Source: Phoronis australis (Eukaryota; Phoronida; Phoronidae). Taken from it: 64,000 bases of DNA. The stretch lies in contig NMRA01000224.1 in the NCBI GenBank assembly GCA_002633005.1, positions 459,642-523,641 on the forward strand, in the 5' to 3' direction. A program made the translations under genes and the position numbers. Every line of letters starts with the position of its first letter. Within the stretch, counting starts at the first letter, position 1. Positions 46,565 to 58,424 of this stretch are shown piece by piece. The notes beneath the pieces are model-generated. The model had not been told where the DNA came from. It made no database searches and saw nothing but the letters and a program-made list of their open reading frames with translations.

Positions 46565-48002
46565 CTGCAGTGTTCCGACATTGCAAATGATTGTCAAGCG
46601 GCCAACAGTCTTCCACTCATTGCATCATTTGGCGGGAAACTTAGAAATAAGTAATTTTTCTTCAAAATTAAAAAAGTTGCCATTATTTGGCATAAAAAGT
46701 GCCTATTTAGCAAGATTTTATGGTATTCGATTCATATTTAGCTAACTGAAACCTGAAAAAGTAAGAAATGCTTGGTGGGAACTCTTTAATAACCAATTTG
46801 TGACATAGGGAGTATGAGTTTTTCATTGATTCCTGCGTTTAACTTTCAAGATTGACGCCAACGATGCATTAAGTGGTGACAAGACGAGGATTGGTGGAAA
46901 TCATCAAACGGGGGTTTAGTATCCTTTTAAATCACTTCAATACTCACCTCTTAAAAAGAGCTGAAGTTCCACCACAGGGCTTTTCATCACTTGGTGATAT
47001 AAACCAAAAACAAGGGAGGGGAATTCTAGTTCTACTAAGCAAATCAAATTCCCTTGATGCGTTTAGAACACCGCAGACCGTCTTACCGATTATTTTTCGC
47101 CTCCTTTTTCCTTCCTTTAGCAACAGCGAATCAAATTGTCTGCCATCTTCTACCCTTTGTCTTTGACCCAAATGCCAGCCAACGAACTCAGTGAATGCTT
47201 CGGTTCACGAGTTCACGGGTAGATTAAAAGATATAAATGGCGGAGTGACAAGCGAAAAGTAATAAGTCGAATCTTCCAGTGAATAATTTCTTTCGAATTT
47301 GATTTGGTTATCACTAATAGACTGAACAAGAATTTTCCTTCCATTCTTTTGGTTTATGTCCTTCGGTGAAAAGCCCTGTTTAAGCTCTATTTAAGAGCTC
47401 AGTATTGGCTGTAATAAATATGAAGTTTGCCAATAATTTAGGTGTGAAAAAGTCTACGGCGTGCTCGAAGAAAAATTCAAGGGTGTGCACTTTGTGAATG
47501 TAATTTCATTCATTTACACTGATAGAAATTGTAGTAAAACACTCACAGTTTTCAATAAGGTATCAAATTGTGAACTTGAGGTTTCAAATAAATTAGTTGT
47601 GCTTTATACTTTTTCAAGTCAGTACAAATTCTCAAATTGAGGAGACAGTGTTGCGCAGTAGTTTGAACTCCGACTCCGTTTGGGAGACAAAGGTTGGAAT
47701 CCTGGCTTTACTGGCTGACAATCGAGCATTGCACAACGGTGTCTCCTACTCCTTTGATCCCAGTCTTACTAATTAATGTGTGCAAATGACACAATGCGTA
47801 AGCGATTTTTGGGGCTGTGTTCATATATTTATATCAAAATTGTCGTCACTGAAAGTCACATAGGCCACTTAAGCCTTAATGTTTCATTATAGAAGTGAAT
47901 GAGGTAAAAACATCAAGAAAATCAATTATTTGTATTGCATAACTAAGGTTTCTTACGGCTGGTACCTCGCACAACACTCGCTTTATTGAATACATTCAAT
48001 AC
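46565..48002. other. RTK intron, nothing identified
   Basis: No exon recognised between the membrane and juxtamembrane exons. A weak B-box-like GGTTGGAATCC at 47692 with an A-box-like stretch before it might be an old SINE. Confidence 0.4.
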
Positions 48003-48201
48003 CTTGCACGATTACATAGCGCGACAAAAAAGCGACAAACCTCATAGAAAACGTTATCTCGCTGAATCCTCTTGCTCTTGGTTTTTGCGTCCTCAAAAAG
48101 CCGTTGGCAGACATGTCTGCTTTTCATCCAGTACATGAAGACGACAAGGGCACACAGAAAAATAACACCAAACACTAGCAGACCGCCAATCATAGCACCG
48201 A
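48003..48201 (-). CDS. RTK exon: transmembrane helix
   Basis: The acceptor is aatttattttag. After one split Val codon comes GAMIGGLLVFGVIFLCALVV and then FMYWMKSRH, a helix of about 24 hydrophobic residues followed by a basic stop-transfer segment (KSRH ... KTKSKR). This orients the LRR side outside and the kinase side inside. The donor at 48002 (gtattg) gives phase 2, which fits the next exon. A second donor at 48040 (gtttgt, phase 0) would not fit the next exon as placed. The last 12 residues, FYEVCRFFVALC, are oddly hydrophobic, so the exon end is moderately certain. Confidence 0.8.
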
Positions 48202-48410
48202 CTAAAATAAATTGAAACATTTTACATGAAAGAAAAAGCGTCGATAGAACGAAGGGCCATTCAGTGTTAGTTTTTGTCCTCTAAAGTACTATATTTTCCC
48301 TCATGGCGTGTTCGAAGGTTATGATAAATTTGTAAGTTAGTTTGGTCGTTAATAATTAGTCCATGTTTAGTAAAATACCGTGAGTTAGCATGTAGCAGAT
48401 CTAGTAATAC

Positions 48411-48608
48411 CTAGCCGAACGTTGCTGTGTGGAGTCGTGACAACACATGTGAGCTCGCTCATGTTCCGTGACCACTGCTCAAGCTCTTCGCCTCCTAGAC
48501 ACCGACACTGAGTGACGTTTGTGCTTGCCATGTTGCTAATGGCGTTCTCGGGGCATCGGGAGCAAGGCTCATTTCCGGCAATGTCTTTGAAGTGATTGAC
48601 AGGGCATT
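48411..48608 (-). CDS. RTK exon: ephrin-receptor-like Cys-rich module (GCC2/GCC3 type)
   Basis: This 198-nt exon (acceptor tgtctgtcttttag, donor gtattac) is phase 1 to phase 1. It encodes a segment beginning CPVNHFKDIAGNEPCSRCPE, then QCRCLGGEELEQW and a final Cys before the membrane. The C-x5-20-C-x2-C-P ... C-x-C-x-G pattern is that of the Tyr-kin ephrin A/B receptor-like family. Two sequons (NVT, NMS) support an extracellular position. It joins in frame to the membrane exon at 48201. Confidence 0.8.
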
Positions 48609-50023
48609 CTAAAAGACAGACAACGGACACAGAAGTTGTGCTATATATAGAAGAGTGCAGACAACTAGCTGTCTATAAACGCTAGCGCATCTAGGCGCGT
48701 ATTCAGGGGTTTAACATGTCGATCGTGTAAAAAGTGGCAGTAAGCCATCTACACGGGCAGATTTGCTCGTGCAAAGCAACGTCATGACGTTGTTGTCCGT
48801 CGTTTTAATTCAAGTTGGGTAAGATAAAACACTTGGTTTTCCCCTGACGGCTATACAGATTCGATAAGCTGAGACTAACACGACAAGACACGAAACATAA
48901 TGATCCAAGGTTTAATCAACAACAACCTGACAGTTTGTCTCGAGGCTACCAGTCATATTATTCTGAGTAAAGAACAAAATGATGTCGATTTTATAAGCGA
49001 CCTATATCAAGCAAAAGTTGGGGTTTTTTTTGACAGAAAGACACGATGGCCGCGACAATGGTGGCAGTAAAGATACAAAAAGTTTCCTGCACCTTCCATA
49101 AACGTGGGGTACGGCACAGACAAGGCACAATAGCATGTGATATTATGGCGAGAAAGTAATTTCATTAGGGAGAGTCTACACATTACTTCGTCCAAAATTT
49201 GCAATTTTCCCCCTTCCCTCCTCTGTCATCGCCCATCAGTTGTTAACTCCCCCGTCCAGCCTAGCTGTGATTACGTCAGCACAATCACCCCCTGTTAAAG
49301 AAGTGATGGAGTTGGTCTGTCGTTTGTCCCATGTGTACGTATTTATAATGGCAGGTCCCGATTTTGGTGTTAGTCAATTCCCCTAGAAAGTGAACCAGAT
49401 TCTTAACGATATGTACTGTGACGGAGACATTCTGACAAACCACATGACGACGTAAACATGAGTCGCTCTCCCCTCCCCCTTGAAAAGTCATCTTTTACGA
49501 CCCTCCTCCCCCATCTAGTGACCACGTAATATATGAATGTACCCTAGTCACTTCTTTTAGCTTGCATTTAGCGATTACAATATAAAGGATACTGTATAGG
49601 CCAATGGTTACAATATGTCTGGGCTATTCTGTCATTCCTGCTAAAACACAGAATGATAAAATGAAGTTCTTACCGGTGCAAAAGTCTTTGTCGTATTGCA
49701 ACAAACAACCGCACGGTGTCGCTTCGGAGTTATTGGCCACTGTTTTTCTAGTAAATCTGCAACGACATTTCGAATTACTTAATAAGTTCTATTTTGATTC
49801 TATTACAAACTGTCATCCTCAGTCTGCAACGGTAATAAATAATCGGGCACTGAAATTAGTTCTAAACTCATCTAAACTATAGGCACCAGTTTAAACGAAA
49901 GCTATTGATTAGTGCGCTGCTGCCTTGGGTAACATTCATGTGAGACTTTCACAGCAGTGTCTTTATGATTCATTTGAAGGTGTTCGGAAATATTAGATCG
50001 AGAATTACCGTCAAAATACTCAC

Positions 50024-50111
50024 CATGCAACTGAGGAAAACTTTTCGTTTGTTGCTGACCGAAAATAAAGCGCATATTTAGGTCGCATCTGGATGTTGTG
50101 CACGTGCACCA
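50024..50111 (-). CDS. RTK exon (tentative): Cys-rich linker
   Basis: This is a candidate 88-nt exon with acceptor gctcattaag and donor gtgagta, phase 0 to phase 1. It fits between the exons at 50581 and 48608 without breaking frame. It encodes WCTCTTSRCDLNMRFIFGQQ and about nine further residues. The three cysteines suit the surrounding module, and the donor is strong. The acceptor has a poor pyrimidine tract, so this exon could be false or alternatively used. Confidence 0.4.
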
Positions 50112-50580
50112 CTTAATGAGCAAAACCACTTACACTCAAGTGAAGTGTTTTGTCAGTTTTCAAACAGTAGATATTGGCAGGTTTGCCGCTGAATAATAAC
50201 TACAGTACAAGCCAAAACGATTTCAGACCCAATGAACCGTAATTCACCGTCATGATGATATAAGACGGAAGCCGAATTTATCGTCAGAGTAGTCTCCCCT
50301 GATGACTAACAATGAAGGGGAATTAACAGGGAAGTTAATAAGGCGGCTAAGCCATTCTGTTATTAGAATTTTGTCACCCACTGCTCGATAGTTACTAGTG
50401 ATGTTTACCGTTAACAGAAATTATCGTCATGACGGAAAACGGTATTTTGTCTGATTACTTTGACTTGTACTGTAAATACGGCAAATCACATAGGCAATCT
50501 ACAATACAAAATTTGCAACACGTTGCACATAGGCGAAAGACGGGCGGGTGGCAGACAGGTGGAGCTGTTGATAGTTTTAC

Positions 50581-50675
50581 CCACCCAGGTAAGCACGTGC
50601 ATACACCTCTTACGTTCACGGCACCTGGTGGGCACTTGGTCAGGCAATCACTGTTAAGGTTGTTGGCTGGGCAAC
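50581..50675 (-). CDS. RTK exon: cysteine-rich module, first part
   Basis: The acceptor is gttatcgttccag. The exon encodes GCPANNLNSDCLTKC followed by PPGAVNVRGVCTCLPGW, with six cysteines in an EGF/ephrin-receptor-like (GCC2/GCC3-type) spacing. It begins in phase 1, matching the LRRCT exon. I place the donor after the Trp codon (gtaaaa), giving phase 0. Two other donors (gtgtat at 50606, gtaaga further upstream in the exon) are possible, and the first would splice in frame directly to 48608. The 3' boundary is therefore less sure than the domain call. Confidence 0.7.
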
Positions 50676-51059
50676 CTGGAACGATAACATCAAAACATGG
50701 AGACGGCACTACGCTATCCTTCTTCTTCCTTTATTTGTACACATGGCCATCGGCCTCAAGTACAACAAACAAGCAAACAAGATCTTAGGAGTGTTATGCA
50801 CACTAGTCGGTAATACACAAGCTGTTCCGTTTTTAGATGCGTAGGATACATATTCCACAATTGAAAAATCTGGATTACATAATACTCTGTGAAATTTAAA
50901 CAAAGAGAGACTTGTGCAGAGGCTCTCACTTATAAACTTAACTCTGATTTTGGAAAAAGCGTCGCAATTAACTAACAACAAGAGCAACGCAGAGCGTTGA
51001 AATGCGCCCACGAATACAAGGCAAATGGTGTGCTTTTAGGGTTATTTATTTGTATCATA

Positions 51060-52330
51060 AAAATGGCCACTAGATGGCGCAAAAACGTGCAATCCATCAA
51101 AAAACTGGAACATGCCATATTTCATAACAATGTGTCAAAGAACTTCAGAAAAAGAAAGGAAAATAGAATAAAATGAAATTCCCACTTAAGTGGGGCACAG
51201 TGTCCGTTGAATCCGCCTGAAACTGAAATTGTCACTAGGGGGCACACCAGCTAGCAGTCAGACCCGTCCGAAAGTTGTCGTCGTTCATTGCCTACATCAT
51301 ATGAATACACTTTCCAAATTTAGTAAATATCCTGCGAACGGTTTAGGAGATACAGGCATAGGCGCAAAAAACAAAACTGCGACTAGGAGGCGCATCAGGA
51401 GTTGAAGTCGTCGGAAAATCATCATCAGCCGTCCACTTTACAGTATGAACGCACATGTTAATCTTCATAACCATTCTTCGAGCGGTTTGGTTGACAGAGG
51501 GGTGGACGCAAAAAACAGACTCGAAAACAGTAAAAATGGCCACTAGGTGGCGCAAACTACGTCGCATCCATCCGAAAACGGGAGAACAACGTCATCTCAC
51601 TAGTACGTGCCTACATATTGAATTTTATGAAAAACCTTTGAGGACTTTTGAAGATACAGATGTAAACGTAACAAACTAAAATTGCCACTAGGGGGCATAC
51701 CGGTAGTCGGATCCGTCCGAAAGTCGTCGTCATCTGTTGTCAACGTCATATAAATACACTTCCTAAATTTAGTAATGATCCCTCAAACGGTTTAGGAGAT
51801 AGAGCCATAAGCGCAAAAAAACAAAACTGCCACTAGGAGGCGCCACAGAAGTGCAAATCGTCGGAAAATCACCGGCAGCCGTCCACTTCATAGTAAAAGC
51901 ATACATGCTAATTTTCACAACCATCCTCTAAGCGGTTTGGTTGATAGAGGGGTGGACGCAAAAAACAGGCCCGAAAACAGTAAAAATGGCCACTAGGTGG
52001 CGCAAACTACGTTGAACCCATCCGAAAGCGGCAGGACAGCGTCATCTCACAAATAGGTGCCTATATACCACATTTTATGAAAGTTTGTTAAAAACATTTG
52101 AAGATACAGAGGTAAACGTAAAAAATAAAATTGCCGCTAGAGGACACACCGGTAGTCGGATCCCTTCGAAAGTTCGCTCATGCCGTTCCATCCACGGAAG
52201 GAACACGTGTGCAAAATTTCATGAACACATGTCAAGGCGTTTTGGAGATAGAGCAGCGGACGCCGGACACAGGACGGGCGGACGGAGATGACGGCATAAT
52301 CCGTCCACATATAAATATGTGGGCGCATAA
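51060..52330 (+). repeat. Tandem array of ~150-bp units with CTCF-like core in each
   Basis: The array is a higher-order repeat: three ~150-bp units make a ~450-bp unit that is repeated. Eight copies of a CCACTAGRKGGCRC-like core start at 51067, 51232, 51380, 51540, 51685, 51830, 51990 and 52134, so spacings are 144-165 bp. Sites 51540 and 51990 match CCACTAGGTGGCGC exactly. Other shared blocks are GCGGTTTGGTTGACAGAGG-like, CGTCGGAAAATC and GCCGTCCACTT. It lies in the RTK intron between LRRCT and Cys-rich exons. CTCF binding is inferred from the motif only. Confidence 0.8.
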
Positions 52331-52339
52331 AAAGTGATA

Positions 52340-54330
52340 TTCATCCTCGACACAATTCATTGACCAGTTTCTACTGCCAGTCTGTGGTTTGCTCATCGAA
52401 AACGTGTAAAACTTTGCACGAACAACCTTGGAAGATTTTCAATTTCTAAACAGTTTTCGTGTATTTAAACTTAAACTAGGCTATCGACAACGATACAACC
52501 AGAAAAAAAAAGCTACTGCTTAGGGCCTCACACAACACCATAGGGCACATGAACATTGATTGACGGTGGGCGACCAGAAGTGGGTGCTTAGTCGAAAATC
52601 GTGAAGACCGGGAGGAATAGTCTGAAAATTGCGGGAAATTCTAACGACGTCCAGGGTTCCCAGCTTCAGGGGCCCAGAAAACCCTGGCGTACATTCCGTA
52701 AACACAACAACCTCGCAAAAACGCAAGCTCGTGCAAGAGACTAGGAGCTATTGCAACGCAAATGATCAGGCTCACTCGTGGCCTTCGCGAGATTTATATA
52801 TCTACGGAACTTAATCCAGCGGTCGGTTTCACGAAAGTTTTTCTGTTTACCTTAACCCAAAATCGGTACATGTCTAGTAAACGAGATTTAAATTGTACTT
52901 ATGGCTCTAAAATACTGTTAATAGACCCTATTCCGAATTCGTTTCAAGACCATGATTGTACTTGAAACCGGATTTCGCACATCGCCTGGCTTTGTTCGAC
53001 GTAGCCAAAGTTGATGAATTCGCAACAGGCGGAGTGAGCGCAGCCAGTATGCTCAAATTTTGACCGATGACCGAAACTCGACGTTTTGCTCGCAAAACGG
53101 TATTTTCTAAATTTCTGTCCTCGATCTTAGCGCGAAATGTGGCCTTAAATTTGAGAATTTTTTAGTTCTAAGCCTACTGAGGCTTAATATTTAAAGTCAC
53201 TTTTCACAAAACAGGCCCTTGAATATAACTTCTAAAATAGCAAGACCCGTGCTAATTGTGCATCAATAAATAATCATAATGAAATTAATATAAAAGGAAA
53301 TGCTGTCTCTAGGGGGCGAAACTAGCAATTTAACTGTGGGGATGCGTCAAACTTAAATGTAATTTGCCTCAGCCAACATGAAGGAGTGGAAATAGGCAAC
53401 TTCGATTTTAAAGACAAATCAACTGTAACCTTAAGCTGATATAAAAGTGGAGTTTCGCAATTTTATCAGACACACACTGTTAACTCAAGCAATTGAGCAC
53501 CTCAAAGGCATTTTCAGTATTAAAACGCGCATTGCAAATTAATTTCATAGGCCACTGAAAGCATTGTTTTTAAGTGTAGTGACATTCTATAACGCAACAT
53601 TAAGTAGCTCTCAACGTCCAGCTTCCAAGCTCTGAACTAAATCTTAACTCAAACTCGAAACTGCGGTTGTTTTTCTGTCAATGCTGACTCGACAAAAACC
53701 CACACCGAACATTTTTTTGTAAAACTTTCAAACATGGAAACTTTTTTGAAAGTTCCCCCAACTTCATCTTCCTTTGCCCAATATTTTCTTTCTTTTCCAA
53801 CTGAATCAGCAATTATTGGGGAGGTGGCGTCCTGGATACCCTCTAGAAGCTACTAACCTGGTTGTATCACTCCGGTTTCTGAAGAAAAGAATCTGGTTGA
53901 ACATCGATGAGCTAGCGAATGCATTGACGAAGACATATACAGTAAGTGCAATAGTGCTTTTTTCAACAAAGCCTGTCACCAAATCTAGCACACATGTATA
54001 AACGAAGTCAGACTGCGCGAATTTTTTTCTGTAGACTCCATTTGTTGCAACGATCAGTTTTGTTTGAGAGGATAACAAGCTCTGCTTTAGCCTAAAGAAA
54101 GATAACAACTACAAGTTGACATCAATCTTTGAAGCAAATTATTTTAGTAAGTTGAAAACTAAGAAAAAGTAGTGAGATAGGAAGTGTGACTAGTAACATG
54201 TTGATCAAGCTGACACCTAAGGGGTAAAATCAACGACACATGGATTTGGTGGTGCCAACACTGACGAACAACGTGTTGGACGACATGTGCAATACAAGAT
54301 ACGAACTATCTTATAATAGTCAAAGTATAC
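52340..54330. other. RTK intron, nothing firmly identified
   Basis: The intron sequence between the CTCF-like array and the LRRCT exon has one isolated CTAGGGGGCGA motif near 53312. No exon is needed here because the flanking exons join in phase. Confidence 0.5.
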
Positions 54331-54494
54331 CACATCTGAGCAAAGACACGTTGACCAAGTTCATCTTAACGTTCATCAGAACTGGCGGGGAATGACACGT
54401 GGGCACCAAGTACGGCTTTGAAGAATATCTTTGATAGAGTGTCAGCAGCCATTCCAATTCGCAATTGCAATGGAATGGATTATTGCCGAGATAC
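54331..54494 (-). CDS. RTK exon: LRR C-terminal cap (LRRCT)
   Basis: This 164-nt exon (acceptor ttcttttacag, donor gtatact) runs from phase 2 to phase 1. It encodes the end of the last LRR and a complete cysteine cap. It starts YLGNNPFHCNCELEWLL, which is the LRRCT signature N-P-x-x-C-x-C-x-L-x-W-L. It continues to a third Cys in PTCHSPPVL and a fourth in SLLRC. One N-glycosylation sequon (NVS) precedes the last Cys. No start codon lies in this frame within the exon, so it is easily overlooked. The phase-1 end joins directly to the exon at 50675. Confidence 0.85.
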
Positions 54495-55259
54495 CTGTAA
54501 AAGAAAATAACGCCATCAACGAGTTATCGCCAAATTTTGTACTGTTTGTGAGCAAAAACAATCACTTTATATGTTTGTTCATATTCGTAATCTAAAATCC
54601 GTTTTATCAAGATCGCATGCCCGTCGGACATTAGATAATCGCAACCACCACCAGAAGTGGGAGTGTAGTTCTTTTGGAAATTACCTTCCTGTAGGGTTTC
54701 TGGGACGTTCAGTCTTCGGAACTTTACGAACACGGCGGTAAGGAATTACACCAAAAAGCGCCCTCTGACAGAAAATTATGTAGGAAAAGACGTTCTTTCG
54801 TAGGAAATTGTAATTGGAAAAGGCACTATTCCGCCAGACATTACATGTATTTGTTGAAGGACACCTCTCCGCAAGGAGTTATATCGGAAATAACCTTTTC
54901 GTAGGGAGTCCTGGCCATGAAGAAAGCCCTCCCGTCTGAGCGGTACGTCCTACCACGTAACTCGCGTAGTTATGAAATGCCATAATAATATTTTAGGTCA
55001 GTACAAACTGGTAATGAACCGAATTCACTCTGGTGCCACCGTAAGCGCGCACAAACAGGCCACTACCAGCAAAATCTGCCGGCTGTGACGTCATGTGATT
55101 GGCATGATTGGCAGTGTGCTGTCTTGAGAGACAATGGATATGCGCCCTCCGTTAGTCATTTGTTGGACTGCAGCGTTGTCTGTGAATAAAACGTCCGGTT
55201 CGATCTAGAGAAGCAGATTCTGTTGCAATTGACACAGGTGTTCCGATCAGTCAGAACAC

Positions 55260-58200
55260 TAGTCGGTGGGCCAGATCTCATAGCGTTCATCCTTGTGAGT
55301 ACTTTGGGGGGCAACCTAGTTTTTTCTATGTGGCTAGATAATATACCTATAAATCAAATTCCAAAAAGTTCCCACGTCTACACTTGCACATTTTTTTTAA
55401 AAAAGGTGTTTTTGTTGCACAAAACATTATGCACATTCCTGCCACTTGGAGGCGCTTTTCTATTGAATTGACCAATCAGAGAGCCAGATTGTATTGTTGT
55501 GCTTAGTTACTTCAATATGGCTGCTCCCATGAAGTGTGATGCCTGTATAATTCAAGGTTTATCAAACAGCACAAAATTGTGATGCCAGAGCCTAAAGAAG
55601 CATAGGAAAGCTTCCTGACGAAAGCTGTTGGACTGTGGAACTCTGTAGATCAATAGATAAAAAAGAAGAAGAGGTGCCACAAACGTTTGTTCTGGAAACA
55701 GCTGCATGTTCTGGTATAGCCTATACAGTATACTGCTGAGTGCTGTCCAAGTGTCAGACCAAAAAATTGAAAGGACTTAGACCAGCATAGCAACGTTTCA
55801 AGGCACCAGCAGTAGTACTAAAGCTGAAGTTGCTGAAAGTGATACAGATGTTACCAAAGATTTCCCAAGAAAATCAATTATACTTCCAAAATCTGAAACA
55901 CCCAATAAACCTGAACAAGATAGGAACATTCTGAAACATGAGTGCATCATTTGTTAGCAAGAAAAGTATATTATGGACCATATTTCAAGAAAGAGAAAGA
56001 AGTATAGCTTTGAAAAACAGGTACGTGTTTTTGAAAGGTACATCTTGGTGTTCTCCATGTGTGTTTCAGTATTATCACCAGTTGTTCAGCCCCTTGGCTG
56101 CCTAGGCCTTAGACAATACCACCGACCCAGTAGAGACGGTGATCATACCATAGGTACTCCATATGCCGAATGCTTTACGGCAAATTATGTTCCAATAAGT
56201 TTAGAAGTACCGCGTAGAGAGATGCCTCTGAGGAGGTCGTTAATGTTTTCATTTGTTCCCAGTTTAAACAAATACTCCTGCAATCCTGTTTTTCGAACAC
56301 TCCATTGTTCAGTTGCCACATCAACACTGCTTGCACTAAGGGATAATCATATGGCGTTACACTGTGGGTGTGATTTTAAAGCACTTTAAGTCAAAAATTT
56401 TTGAGAAGTTTAAATGGAGTAGATGGTTGCAAACAACATGCCCAAGTGTCCGTCATCCCCTGCCGTAGTCCTGGGATAGGGGGAACCTCTTGTCAATTTT
56501 TGTAAACATTAATTACTTTGGTAGCTGCAATGATAATTAAGTTAAAAGTGCCTAAGTGGCCAAGGTCCTCGTCATAATTTGAGGACAGTGGAAGCCACTG
56601 TCCATTTCGTCAAACGTCGATTACCTTAAGTGTAAATCGATTGACTATGGTTTGAGCATCTGATTTAAAAAAATTAAATTTCAATCACTGCACTGGTATA
56701 TCAGCTGATTTATTTTCAGTTGCATCAACTAATCTAGTTATTAGACGATCAACATTTTTAGGCGACAGATCCGACGGCATGTAAATTTGTTAGGCTGGTG
56801 GTGGATCAGTTCCTGGTAAGTCCGTTTGAAAAAGTTGCTTGCCAACTCACTCATAGTTGAATGTTAAATTAGTGTTAACAGTTCGTTTTTTTTTCAGTTG
56901 GACTTGTATCGCAAGGAACAGCTCAGTCCAGAGCCCTGAATAAGCAAATGAAATTCAAAGATAAAGACCTTGTGTCTTAGAAGCCAAGTACCACAGATCG
57001 TCATGCTATAAAAAATAGAAAGACAACGATTGTGAAGAGTGATGAATCCACAGTTTTCAGAGAGGTTTTCCTACAGTTTTGTTTGGAGTTCATTGAATCA
57101 AAGCTTCTAACACATGGAGATGTCATTTGCCTTTCAAAACTAAAGCAAGACTTTGAAGCTGTTCTTCAGAAAGATGGTGTGCATGAAGCTATTTGGACTG
57201 GAAATCTTAAGAAATATTGTTGAAGCTACTCACTGTTGTAGTTTGTGCCCGACTAAGCGATACGAAAGTGAATTGAGGCTAGTGTTCAATAATTCACTTG
57301 CTGACTCTAATTAACACAGCCTATTATAACATATTTTTAATCAAACGTTTGCCCAAATCCTGCCCGCCTCCAAACAGGGACTTAGTGTTTGACACTTCAT
57401 TGCCTGCGGGCCAATCACCAGTGTGCAGTGCTGTACCCTCTCTAATCGACCATAGTTGGCTCCTTGGCGGTGGAGCTTTGCAGTTTAAATGTATGGCAAT
57501 GCCCGCATCTCCATTAACAGTACTAAACGATGAACGCTGCAAGTGCAGAAAGAACATGTGTGCTGGGAAACTGAGTTTGTGCTGCAATGCTGGGTCAAAC
57601 TGTACAGAAATGTGCAGCAGTGACAACTGTAGTAACATCAGCAACACTGACTGCATAGCATTGGATACCTCTTTGACAAGTCAACCCTAAATAGACCTCC
57701 AACCCCGTTATTTCGTTTTTTTTGTATTAAAAAATTAATTTTATTTGTTGATTCAGTCATAGAAAGTACATACTTTGATCATTGTCATGTATTTGCCTCA
57801 TACTGCTTGATAAACGCTGTCAGAATAATCTATTATTTTCATACAGTCTGTGCACATTCACAGAGATCATTCAACTATAATGTATTTGTACTATAACGTA
57901 TTTCTGGTGTATTATGCAAACAAGCTGTATTTTACACCATTAATCAATGTTTTAGTCATTGAGGCACAAATTTTGCCCAGTCTCAAGTGTTTTGTGTTAT
58001 TTTTGTTGCCAGACAATGCCATAATAACTTCCTAGTAACATTCATACTTAGATTGCATTTTTGCCACTAGGTGTCTCTTTACATTTTTTTAAATTTCACT
58101 ATTTACAATTAATCTACAATAGTCAAACATGCAATGTGAGTGCAATATTGTTCAATACAATGGCACTGATGGGACCATATTACTTGCTTTACAAAAAGTC

Positions 58201-58424
58201 ACCAAAACTTGTTTTTACAAATATAAGTTTACTAAGCTCTTTGGTGATTATCAGGTAACTTCAAACTCTAATTTCTCAAAAATGTGCAACTTTATATGTG
58301 GGAACTTTTTATATTTCGAAAACACTCTAATAAATGAATTAAAAAACACCAAATTAAAATTGCCCCCTAAAGTGCTCACAAAAACCATTTTCTAGAGGCC
58401 CTACAAATTCTGGCCCACCGACTA
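55260..58424 (+). mobile_element. Element B, copy with both ends: DNA transposon with TIRs and CAC TSD
   Basis: The ends match in inverted orientation. Left is TAGTCGGTGGGCCAGA, then TTGTGAGTACTTTGGGGGGC. The right end read inward is the same TAGTCGGTGGGCCAGA, then TTGTGAGCACTTTAGGGGGC. CAC sits on both sides (55257-55259 and 58425-58427), a 3-bp target duplication. Inside are remnants of a multi-exon plus-strand gene (about 55580-57690). The TAGTC terminus, 3-bp duplication, paired zinc-like modules and Cys-rich tail resemble element A, suggesting two families of one superfamily. It lies in the RTK intron between LRR and LRRCT exons. Confidence 0.75.
55580..57690 (+). pseudogene. Element B protein remnant (exons with Cys-rich tail)
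   Basis: The first exon ends at about 56020: a zinc-like start (HECII, seen intact in the copy at 42.6 kb as HECIICEQERHIID) and a lysine-rich SRKRKKYSFEKQ before donor gtacgtg. A second exon begins after a ttttttttcag acceptor at about 56899. It holds VFREVFLQFCLEFIESKLL and HGDVICLSKLKQDFEAVLQK, which parallels the helical region after the second finger of element A (FSELVLHIENKVEDG ... HKLSELHSL). Farther on (57298-57690) is a Cys-rich segment, RCKCRKNMCAGKLSLCCNAG, then C-x3-C-x4-C. Stops occur in the frame, so the copy is dead. Confidence 0.5.

Noticed and set aside
47640-47720. Possible tRNA-derived SINE (GGTTGGAATCC)
   Set aside because: The B-box is imperfect and the A-box weak, with no second copy seen in the window.
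51060-52330. CRISPR array
   Set aside because: Units are long, homologous throughout and imperfect, in an animal intron; there are no short identical repeats with unique spacers.
54524-54733. Minus-strand frame with LDYEYEQTYKVIVFA, looking like a cadherin repeat
   Set aside because: It lies in the intron just upstream of the LRRCT exon, has no usable splice sites, and the flanking LRR and LRRCT exons already join in phase. The resemblance is short and probably chance.
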